Assembly (NCBI RefSeq): GCF_051020765.1
Contig: NC_134942.1
Location: 2,232,001-2,296,000 of the forward strand
Source of the DNA: Lasioglossum baleicum
Lineage: Eukaryota > Arthropoda > Insecta > Hymenoptera > Halictidae
Direction: 5' to 3'
Length of the DNA stretch: 64,000 nucleotides
Shown here one piece after another: positions 41,401 through 53,400 of the stretch (position 1 is its first letter; every line of letters starts with the position of its first letter). The notes beneath the pieces are model-generated. The model had not been told where the DNA came from. It worked only from the letters and a program-made list of their open reading frames with translations, and searched no databases. The position numbers and the translations under genes are program-made.

Positions 41401-44400
41401 GGGAAAAAACAACAGCCATTGAAAGATGTAAGAAAATCGTGAAAACCTGCAATTTTTACCATCTTTAAACGTTTGTAGCTCATTCCAACGTCCACGGATT
41501 TGACGAAATTTTCAGAATATGTATAATTAATACAGATCTACAAAAATGTATTTGTTAAATTTTCAATATTGGCCCAGATAAAATAGTTGTGAAATGCAAC
41601 TTTTAGTATTTTTTCTACTTGCTCTAGCTTCCCAAAAAAAGTTCAAATCGTATAGTACAATGTTAAAAAAGTTGAACAAAAGTTGTCTTGTCCACATTAA
41701 TTTGCACAAGGGTGTAATTATGTATACATACTGAATCATAAGAGAATATAAGTTTGGATAGATTAGTTTAATATTAGTCAAATATTAGCTTACCTGGTAA
41801 TAATCGAATGCGATTGCAATGTTGACTACGCGTTTATTCGTCTTTGGAAAAGTGTGGAAACGCAGCAACAAATTTTCACTTGATCCACTATCACAAACAT
41901 TCACTGCGCGGTAATCAAAAATTTTTTGCTACGCGGTAGAAAAATTGCAGCTTTCGTAACGTTATTTTAAATTAACACTGTAAGTTTACACGCCGAGCAC
42001 GGTGTATTATACATATGTAGAGGTGTTACGACGTTACGACTAAGCACCTCTGTAAGCTTGCCATTTTGTGATAGTTAGAGGTTAGTTCGCCGCCAGGTAT
42101 GTACGGTACAGCTTGTCAAATCTAGCTGCGCGGTTGACCAAAACTTAGGAATGCGCAGAAAAAAACAAAGACCTCACTCGACGAGAGAAGAATGCAACAT
42201 TTGAACGGTAAGGTACACACCTCGTCAAAAGTGCGTACTGTCCATTATTTCTTACAGCAGTAACATACAAAACAACTGTTTACATGTTTGTGTGAATACA
42301 CTTGTGTCACTTTACTTTTTAACTGAACTGTCGCCACGTGCATCAGCCGCACAGCTAGATTTGGTAGATTTGACAAGCTGTACATACCTTAGCATGGGCT
42401 ACATGGACACACTACTACACGCAATCTCATTCTCACACGTACATGAAAACCGTGATGGTGACTAGTATTCCATCTGACGGCGACCAGACAACTAACCTCT
42501 ATCTATCACATCTTTCCGAGAGAAGTTCGAACACCTCTATAAAACACCGGTGACGCTGAGCTTAGAGTATTTCCACTTTTCGGCAGTAGATGGCACCACT
42601 GAAAATGTCAGATCCCAGTAACGAAAACAGTGTCTGCCCTAATTTTTATTTTGAGTGTTTACATAGCTTCTCTCTCTCTCTCTCTGGATTTTTCAATAAT
42701 TTCGTTGCTGCATTTTAAACTCGTAGGTAGGATCCCGTGTCTGCGAAGCTTTGCTTTCGTTGCTTCCAGCATAACTTGTTTTTTTAATCTTACTTTTACA
42801 ATGGGTTGATATTCAACTGAGATGAAACAATTGATTTCGATCAGCACAGATGAAATTAGAAAAAACAGTTATAATTCGTAACAATTAGGTTAACCTAAAA
42901 ATTGAAAGATGTGTAAAAACAAATGACAGATGTCGTGAAACATTGATTTTGATTGAAGGCTTCGTAATTTTACGCTACAACATAACTCACAGCTGCATTC
43001 GCCAATAATTTCCGTTTAAATATTCACTTGCTACTATTATTATGGGATAGGGGGAGTAATAGACTAATGTGAGATGAACGTGTACACAATGTAGAAAAGG
43101 AGTAGCAGACAATATACATAGATAGCAATAGCAGATTCGATGATCGACAATGCAATTTGTTTCAGATTGTTCGGGACGAAGTGCGACAAGTGCAGTGAGT
43201 GCTTTAGCAAAGACGACTACGTGATGAGAGCAAAGAGCAAGATTTATCATATAAAGTGCTTCCGATGTTCTGCGTGCATGAGACAGCTAGTACCTGGTGA
43301 CGAATTTGCTTTGAGACAGGACGGTCTTTTCTGTAGACACGATCACGACGTTCTCGAGGGTGGCAAGCTCTGCTCCGGGCCCGGCGGTGTTCCCGGCAGC
43401 GAGAATAATAACAACGCATCCCTCATGAATAATAATCACCATCTGCATCCCAACGACGGCTCGATATCAGGTAATGGAAATATTTATTTCTTTTTTGCGG
43501 ATTCTGTTTTGTGTCTACACACACGAATCTGATAAACTCTTTATTATCCTCGTCTGTTTGCAATCTGCCGTAAACAATAATAAGCAAATCATTTAAAAGA
43601 CATTAATGAAACAGTAGTTGCTGCGTTTGAACATGAATTCTTTAACCTTCTGGGCAATTGTGCATAAAAGGTCCCACCTCACCGATTTCGATGATTTTTT
43701 AATATGTTGTCAGGGTGAAGATTCTGAACAACTTTTTCCTATACATGTAACCGCCGCTCAGCCTTAGTTTTTGAGAGATTTGTGAAAAACTGCAGCTACT
43801 ACTACATTTAATTTTGCCTATACGTGCACGCCCGTGCTGTGCGTATGCTTCAGCATGATGCGACCGCTCGTCAACTGTTTCTACAGATATATCACTACGA
43901 TCGTCGGACGATCCGATACTTATACCGCGTGAACTTTTTAAATCATATGATGATGAAGAATGAGTACATATTATATTACGACGACACCACACACACCCAC
44001 CCAGTGCTTAACACGCACCCACTGTTTCTAAATTATACTCTAGATTCTTACGTATTTTCACGTGCTGATTACGAATATGATATTGAAAATTTGCACAAAT
44101 GTTAATTTCTTAACGGAAACCTCCTTTTTAGAAACATTGGGTGCGTGTTAAGCACTGGGTGGGTGTGTGTGGTGTCGTCGTAATATAATATGTACTCATT
44201 CTTCATCATCATATGATTTAAAAAGTTCACGCGGTATAAGTATCGGATCGTCCGACGATCGTAGTGATATATCTGTAGAAACAGTTGACGAGCGGTCGCA
44301 TCATGCTGAAGCATACGCACAGCACAGGCGTGCACGTATAGGCAAAATTAAATGTAGTAGTAGCTGCACTTTTTCACAAATCTCTCAAAAACTAAGGCTG

Positions 44401-47400
44401 AGCGGCGGTTACATGTATAGGAAAAAGTTGTTCAGAATGTTGAGTTTTACAACATATTTAAATTTTATCAAAATCGGTGAGGTGGGACCCTTTATGCACA
44501 ATTACCCAGATTGTAAATTCTAAACTATCCACGAAATTTACCAGCAACCCAGGCCTCTCGAAATAAACCTGCCATCTCTAAATGAAAAGACGTTATTGTA
44601 AAACAGGATTTAACACGCTCACCGTCGATCATGCCACACCTACGTCATGGAAATTTCTACTCCGTGACGGGTGACGCAGAGACGAATAATAAAATACATA
44701 AAAAAGTATTCCAGTAGAACCTCTATTAACTGTTCCTTGACTGCTACTTATTTTAAACAATTTTGTTTACTAATTATATCAAATATAGCTCTCAAATATT
44801 GTTGTAATTTATATTTTTGAACCTTATATTAGTTTCTAACTAAAAAATAAGAAGTGTGAAATGAATAAAGGAAGAACCAAATATTATACATACAATAAAA
44901 CTCCTTTTACTTTTTCTTTTCTCTGATGTCGAGTCACGCTCGACAAAGGAGTGCAAAGGGTTAATGATGTAAACAATATCTTGTATTATGGTACATTAAT
45001 TTTTAGTGGCGCTTCAGAGTTACCATTCGAGTGCTAAGGGTTAACATATGCATTCATTGGCTCGGCGCGGCGCGGCGCGGCGATGCGAGTGTAATATTCC
45101 AGCCATTAGTATTCCAGTGTTTAAGAGCACAAGGGTGGCTACTGCTTCCCGAATAGTATCGTTAAAGTGGATCAAGATTGAATGACAGTATCATAACCTT
45201 TTATCACGCCGCGCCGGCAAATGAGCGTAACTTATTTGTAGATTAAATTGTCTGGACACAGTCGATCGGGGCACAAAGAGCAAATTTGCAAAAGGGTATC
45301 CGCTCGAGGGGAAGCTCAAAGGACCACCCTTGACATAACGGTATTGTGTTAGGATACTCGGGGTCATAATTAGGTGTTGATAATTGAAGCCGTTAAGACC
45401 TGGAAGGCTTGACCACTTTCCTCCTACGCGGCAGGATTACACAGGATTAGTGTTCTGCGTGCCAACCATTCTAATATGTATACACGCATGCACACATTGG
45501 CTGGATAGGCTGGATTAAACGTCCAATGAAGCTTGCGTTAATAATGAGTTAATTAGATATAGTATGTTACCGCGATGTTACATTATCGCGTATCGGGTTA
45601 TACTGGCAAACAAACTGTAACAACCTGACAACATTCTTCCGAGTAGCTACATAGCAATAGGGTCGCGTCTTTTCGGTTTATTTATTGTTAACCCCTTGCA
45701 CTATAATATCGTGTCAGACTCTCGTGATGAAAATTTCGAACAGTACCTACTAAATATAAATATAATTAATTTTCTTCGGACCAAAATAAAATTCTATTTT
45801 GTTGTTGAACATTATAGTAGACAGCGGATTTACTGCATTTATTGGAACAAATCAAACATCGAAACAAGATGTGAGCACTTTGAGACGAAAATTAAATTAA
45901 GAAAAATTAATATGCTTCAGCATATCGAAGGACCTTTGTTAGACAATCTATCGAAAAAATTTTTATTGAGTACAAAAACGAATCCTCGTTTGTTCCACCG
46001 CGTTTCCCATTTTCATATACAGGGTGTCCCAAAATTCCTGCACATCCCGGAAATGCGAGGTTCTTGAGACCATTCGAAGCGACATTTTCCTTTGCAAAAA
46101 TGTTATCCGCGGCTTTGTTAGGGATTTATTAACGAAAAACAGGGACCAATCAGAGCGTGACCTAGACACGAGTTGGCACAGTCGGCTAATAGGCAGTTTG
46201 CTCACCCGATCTAAATATTATTGAAAATGTGTGAGGCGTATTAATCAGAATTGTGTGTAAAGTTACGCACATCATTGATCATAACGTTTTTATGAATGGA
46301 CCAAGCTACTTCAATTTCTCTGTAAGGCTAGAAGGATTACTTAAAGTAAATGACGTCTAAAAATTGATTCAGGCACACATGTTGTAATAAAAATTGCACA
46401 GAATCTAAATAAACAGAGCCTTGTAATTTTTGTAAAGCTGAGACATTTTAGTCGCTTTTAGTGCTCGGTAGGTTTAGCGGTAATGCTTAAATATAGATTA
46501 CAAACGAATCAACTCTTATTTCATCTAAAAAGAAAGGCATGACGTTAACTTTCGTTAGACTTTGTTAAAATCATCAAGCATGACGAGTCTGACTCGTTAA
46601 AATATGGCAAGGGGTTCAGTGTTATAAAAAAAATAAAGGAGGCACCACGAAATACTAATATTCGATCAGATACCTATTTCCACAAGAATATCGATGTTCC
46701 ATTAGTGTCTTATAATTTTGACCACCACTGTACAATCTGGAAACCTGTTCGATCGTGGACAAAAAGCATCACACGAATCGATTTCCACAGGGCACCAATA
46801 AACGTTGAAATTTCAACAATAAAAACGGGGGATTAGGATGGTAAAATTCGACGCGACGTGGAACGGCTTGTACGTGAATTCGTAGTAGATCCGCCCCATT
46901 AAGTTGTGTAAGGGGGACACGATTCCCGAAAGAGGAGAAAAAAGAATTGAATAAACTTTCATAAAAGAAAAAAAAGGAAAGGGAATGATAGAGATCGTGC
47001 GTAGTTATGTGCCACAGTAGTTGGCAGAGAGGTGCTACATTTGACACCTCGGCTCCTCTGTAAAGAGTTGTCAAACCACTGCCGTCACCGGTCCGTGGGC
47101 CCACGGTTTCGTGCATCGGAAAAGATGTTTAGAGACAACAATTTCCATAAGGAAGCCAAGTGACAAACACCATAGAAAATACATATGCCGGTCGCGCGCG
47201 ACACTAAGAAATTGTTTACGCCTGGAATTAGGAACTACGTTCCAGCTAGCCCCTGTGTCACACGTACCACACAAGTTTCAATTATCATCGATTAAGCAAC
47301 GCCGTGCCATGTTGTTAGACCATCCGTCTAAATATACAGTGAATGAATAACCAAACTATTCGATCGCCGTGCCGATATTATGCTTCATCGCTGCGTCATT

Positions 47401-50400
47401 TACACTAAATCGAAGAAAAAAACTGGTGGCACGCTGGATTCTCTTTTTCTGATAATTGAGCCGTTTATTTTAAAAGTGGCCCAGGTCCATTTTCGAGAAA
47501 AATCAAGCTATACATAATATTTACATTTCCACGGTACCTTTTCATTCTGAAGCAAATTGTAACTAATATATTTAAAATCACATAGATTTTGTAAAAAGAA
47601 AATTATCTGGTTAATAGAACGATAGTAAGTTGTTTGATAGGCCATAAATTGACCTAAAATTCATATTTTTTGTATGGCTACATTTATTTGAATGATTGAA
47701 TATTAATTACATACGAATCATATTTTATTTCATCGAAAAGAAACGCGTAACATTCATATTTGTTAGACTTTGTTAAAATCTTTATGATGAGTTTGACCCA
47801 TTAAAATACGCAAGATTTAATAACTAATATTTGATTTGTTCTATCGCTCCCTGTTTGTCTCTCGGCATCCGCGAACATTCGATTTCGCGTGGTAGGCAAA
47901 TCCTTCCGAAGGACACTGCCAAGGAAACTGGATCCTTATCGCAGCACGAGTTACTTATTACTCGTTAATTGGGAGTTAATGAAATTCGACTCTCAACAGG
48001 TTTCGCTGTTTCGCCGACTAAAATGTGCCCGAAAGGTTTGTGATTCTTGCTTCTTTATTTTTTTGCTCGTCCGCGCAGTCCTTTGCTGATCGATGCGACT
48101 AACAAGGGAGCTGAACCTGAAAATTCTTATTTCTTTTGAATCTTCCATGATTCGTAGGTAGGTTCAACACAAATATCTCGCGACTTTTACTTATTTCGTG
48201 CGCTGGGGTAATTAACGGGTGAAGTCGTATAGAATGGGGTGTACAAGATCCATCTAAATGAAAAACGAAATCTACGAAAAAAACTTGGGTAACGGGAAAG
48301 ATCGTATAGAAATTTAATTCACGAATAACGATATCGTTGTTGTTTACAACCTAGACTGCGGATCTGTATGCAAAATAGCAACTTTGTATGTCAGTTGCAA
48401 AGAACAGTTGCCAAAGAAAAAGTTCATCCTTGTTTAAATAATTTTAAAAAGTTGGAAATAGTACGTTGATGTTCCTAAATCCGTATAATCTTTATATTGT
48501 ACTTTACAACTAGACTGCGGGTCTTTATGCAAAATCTACGAAAATCTTGTGTAACGGGAAAGACCATATTGTATAAATTTAAAATAATTACTTTTTGTTA
48601 ATCGACGAATGAAAAAAGAAATGAAAAAAGATTTACTCTATTTTTAACGAGAATGGATTACATTAGTGTCTTTTCTCGCTTGCAATTTTTATTATTACCT
48701 TGATATCATTTCAGACGAAAGTTTCTTATTAGTTCTTATGTGTGGAGATTCCTAGAAAAGATATGTAGTAACTTTAATATCCTTTAATTGACCTCGTGAT
48801 TTGATCATGTTTCAATCAATCACATTAGGTTAGGATTGCACTTAAAGATATTTCAGAATCAGAGTTTTAAGATGTAATTACTTTTCTTCGTGAGGAAGAT
48901 TTTCATATATTTAGGAGGAACAGGATGATAGAAAGTATTTGCAAAAATAGATTCAGTATTATTATTATATGTATAACAAGCCAAGTGCTATTCTCATCTA
49001 CAGTGACTCTCACTAATATTCGGACACTCCTAAAAAGACAAATTTTTAATATTGGACCATATGATTTGAAATTGTTAGGGAAGTTAGAACAATTAGATTG
49101 CTACAAGACGTAATCAAAATTATTGAAAGAAATTACAATTGATCGGAATTGTAGGAAAAATACTAAGGCCGTCCACACACGGGTCGATTGTAATCGCGTC
49201 GTGAAGTTCGTACGTCTTGCTCGTCATGTACGATTCATGCGGCGGACGCGATTTCGTCCACACACGGGTCGATCGTCGATTTGGTCGACGCGATTCCAGT
49301 CGCATGCGATTCCCCTCCACGTGACTTCCAATGCAAATGAATGGAGAGCCACACACTGGTCGATTCGTGGTCGACTGAAATCGGTTCGACTGAAATCGCG
49401 TCCGTCGCATGAACAGTCGCATGCGATTCCCCCTCCACGTGATTTCCAATGAAAATAAATGAAGAGCCGCACATTGAAATCGCCGCGATTGTTTTTGTTT
49501 TTCATAAACCTATATGATTATATTCAACTATGTAAATAAAAAGCTTACCTTAATGTTATTAGTATGCGTAAAAACATAAAAAAAGATAATAAATAAATAA
49601 TAACCTATGTAACCTAAATACATAGACCACATCGAAAAGTGCAATGCACTCAAACTACAAAAAATAAGGGCCAAATCATTTAAATTACATGAACTGCACA
49701 AACTAACCTCCATGAGTCGCGCGAATCGTACGATCCACGCGATTTTCCAACTTCGCTGCCGATCGCACGCGATTAGAATGGCGGCGATTTCAATGTGCTG
49801 CAGTGATGCCGAAATCGTGGTACTGTGGTACTAAGCCGTGGTACGAGACCCCCCCACTATGACCTACCGTTGCCCCTACTGGCCTTCTCCAACTCGCTCG
49901 CGCGCTACACTCACCAACGTACCTCTCATATCCTAGGAGAGGTACGTTGGCGAGTGTAGCGCGCGAGCGAGTTGGAGAAGGCCAGTAGGGGCAACGGTAG
50001 GTCATAGTGGGGGGGTCTCGTACCACGGCTTAGTACCACAGTACCACGATTTCGGCATCACTGACTGGAATAACGTCGACCGAATCGACGATCGACCCGT
50101 GTGTGGATGGTTCATGCGACGGACGCGATTTCAGTCGAGCCGATTTCAGTCGACTACAAATCGACCCGTGTGTGGCTCTCCATTCATTTGCATTGGAAGT
50201 CACGTGGAGGGGGGAATCACATGCGACTGGAATCGCGTCGACCGAATTGACGATCGACCCGTGTGTGGACGGCCTAAGAGTTGCATTTTACAACTTTTTT
50301 ACGTGAGCGTATATTGAAAATTTAAAAAACTAACACTAACTGCAATAAATCTAGGAATTTTTACATCTTTCAATGGCTGTCGTTTGACATGCCGCCGTCA

Positions 50401-53400
50401 GTATCAAAATACACTTAAGATCAATTATCGTTATTATCGCTACCGCTATCTACTATCAAAATAGAAAATCATTGTTTACGCTAAAAAGTCTTAGCCTTTC
50501 CAGTTCAAGTGAATATAAATACCCAAAAGATTAGGCACTTCGTCTCACTAATCTTATTTATGGTTAATCGGTGACAAGTCCCGTGTATATTGCTGGTGGC
50601 CAATCAGTGTCAATTCGTCCAAGTCATCGTAATTGCGTTCGATTTCATATGAGAAAACCGTCTCGATTGGAAGAGAGCTCGATTTTTCTAAAAAATCCGC
50701 TGGTCTTTTAGCTGTTTCGTTTTTTAAAGAAATGTACTGATTGAAAATATTCACCTTTTGTTTCTTGAAATCATACATTATAATTTCTTCACACCGTGCA
50801 CAGAAATTCCAATTTTCAAATTTCTTTCGCGTTCGCCACTGTATTGTCTTTGGGCTCACGGCTCACGAATACGAAGGAGGCATTTGTCTCTGCGTTCTCC
50901 ATCCGCCATGTTGAACTACTATCCGGATCTCCCATTAGCTGGCGAAGAAGGTTTCGCAAGACCGGTTAGGACGATAGTCGCAGCCGGACATTCTACTCGG
51001 TATTCTCCTGATTTAGTTGCGTTGCTCTTCCCCGAGCAGTCGGCTTTCTTCCAAATAAGCGGCGTATCAGACCGGGGAACCATCGGTCGATGAAAACACC
51101 GGACTTGCAATTTGTGCAGTGTTCCTGTTAAGCTTCCACCTTCCTCGAACAGCAAGATAAGTAAACGTCCTAGTTCAACTAAAAATCAGGAATTCGACAG
51201 TAACGTCTGCCGTGGAGAGGATTCCGGTGATGCTCGACGCTTAACATAAAACCCTTATCAAACCAATTTGCCTCTAAAACTTGTTCGCATGTTTTATGAC
51301 CGCCGCGCCGCGCCGCGCCGCTTGCGAAATCGTCACCCTACTGAAACCCAAACTCAGGTGTATAAAAAGCAATTTTCGAAACGTGTACAAATTTTATGCG
51401 TCCGTTGGTCTACGCTAAATCCATCATCGTTTTATTCTTCGGTTTTATACGCGTCTTAAAGACCTTCCAATTCTGCACTTTCGTTCCTTCGTTTGTGTTC
51501 ATCGATCAATGAAGAATCTTATTCATGTATATCTATGTTATAAGTAGACAGCGGATCTTTACGCAAAATAAAAATTTTCTAGCTGAATTGCAACGTACTG
51601 AAGCGAAATGGAAATTTATTTTCTTTCTTAACTCTTTGCACTCCGAATTATTTTTCAGTTTTGTTACCAACAACTCCCTACTATTTTAAGTGTTTACTAA
51701 CTATATTAAATATACCTCTCGAACTTTGTTGTAATTTATATTTGTGGAAGTTATATCTGTTTTTAACGAACAAATAAGAAATTAAATAAATAATGGAAGA
51801 ACCAAATACATATAAAAACTTGACAAAGGAGTGCAAAGGTACCATCCGAGTTAAATAAATAAATGATTAGCTCGTCAGAAAATATGTATTATTACATCAT
51901 TTCAGAAATTCGAATCACGATTTGTAATATTAGTATACATTTTTGAAAATGCCAGATGTTTCAACCTGTTGACCTATCTATATGGTTAGAAGGAAAATCA
52001 CCAGATTGGATTCTATGAAATTGCGAACGATTTGAACAGCGAGTTAATTGTTAACGTGTTCGCAGATTCTGGGTCTGAGAGCGGATCACACAAAGCGAGC
52101 GTGGGTGGTAATCGAGGATCAGGCAGCCATAAGAGCAGCGGCGGCTCCGATGGAAAGCCAACCAGGGTCCGCACAGTTCTGAACGAGAAGCAACTTCACA
52201 CTTTGAGAACTTGCTACGCGGCGAATCCGCGGCCGGATGCGTTAATGAAGGAGCAGTTGGTGGAAATGACGGGTCTCAGTCCACGAGTGATTAGGGTATG
52301 GTTCCAGAATAAGCGTTGCAAGGACAAGAAGAAGACGATCGCGATGAAACAGCAGATGCAGGAGAAGGTGAGCACGGAATTTTCGAAATTCACTCATTCT
52401 TTAGGAGACTATGTTCAGGTTTGTAGGATATTTTCTTTCGAAAACTCGGTTAACTATGATAACTAGACTGCGGATCTTTATGCATTTATAGGAAAATTAA
52501 GTAGATAAAATTCGAAAAAGTGGTGGAAAATTTTTTAAATTGATTTCTCCTCTATTAAAATCATTCAGGGAAGAAACAACATTCAATTTAGTTTATATTT
52601 CTTGCAATCGATGCAGACAATTTTTATTTTGCATAATAAAGATCCGCAGTCTAATAGATAACATGTTAAACACATCGTGCGTGGAGTTTCTACGAAAATG
52701 TCGTATTCATTAATTATTCTATAACAACACTTTGTGAAGAGCGAATAAAAGAACACGATGAGCATTTCGTAAAGATCTAATAATACTTCGCCCTGCAACC
52801 AACAATTTAATGAATCACGATGTTTTTTATTGCAGGATGGTCGTAAATTAGGCTTCGGTGGAATGCACGGCATTCCTATGGTGGCTAGTAGTCCCGTGAG
52901 ACACGAGAGTTCCATAGGAATGACGCCACTCGAGGTGCAAGCTTATCAACCGCCGTGGAAAGCACTTTCGGATTTCGCTCTCCACACTGATTTAGACAGG
53001 CTAGATCCCAACACACCGTCTTTCCACCATTTGGTATCGCAGGTAAATATGATTAGAATCACTATCATCTTTGATACTGTATAATTAATGGTGGTACAAT
53101 CGCGAAAACTGGCTGATTCTGCAGAAAAAAGAATAAGTAAAAAATATGCTTATCTTCTGTGTGTGTGTGTTTATACTATCCCTTGTCTTCGCCTCGGAAA
53201 ATGGAAAAATTAAAGAAATAAATCAATTCCAAGGCTGCACATATTAAGATTTTAGTGGGCCAACCATTGCGCGACAGTAACAAATTGCTATATGAATCAT
53301 ATTAATCATTTTAAAAGCATACCCGGTGATTGTGGAGACCAAATTAAGAAAAAAGTAATTGCTGTTACACAGCTTCGAAGGTTCAAAATCTTCGACTTTT

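Larger units (their letters stand above)
38166..43165 (+). other. tup: tup intron 2 (about 5.0 kb)
   Basis: GT-AG, with the acceptor TTTGTTTCAG. It holds a complete Tc1-type MITE, mariner-type fragments, a GC-rich stretch at 39000-39420 with a CGCGACG run at 39321-39360, family C and D ends, a composite foldback at 41139-41790 and a second foldback at 42000-42552. I see no gene. Confidence 0.75.
48999..50395. mobile_element. Tc1-like relic hosting a nested insertion
   Basis: TA followed by CAGTGACTCTCACTAATATT and CGGACACTCCTAAAAAGAC starts the host relic. Its body (TTGGACCATATGATTTGAAA, GGAAAAATACTAA) is cut at 49166 and resumes at 50275 (GAGTTGCATTTTACAACTTT, GTATATTGAAAATTTAAAAA). The uninterrupted order of the same blocks is seen at about 41260-41340. 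The right end is lost. Confidence 0.7.
43471..52065 (+). other. tup: tup intron 3 (about 8.6 kb)
   Basis: It begins GTAATG and ends GTGTTCGCAG. It holds a long foldback (43650-44509), TTAA-type elements, a CGCGG run, a termite of older relics around 46020-46210, the triple nest at 48999-50395, and an unidentified - strand frame with a GC-rich patch at 50554-51160. Remaining stretches (about 45085-46000, 46620-48350, 51160-51540) show nothing I can name. Confidence 0.75.
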
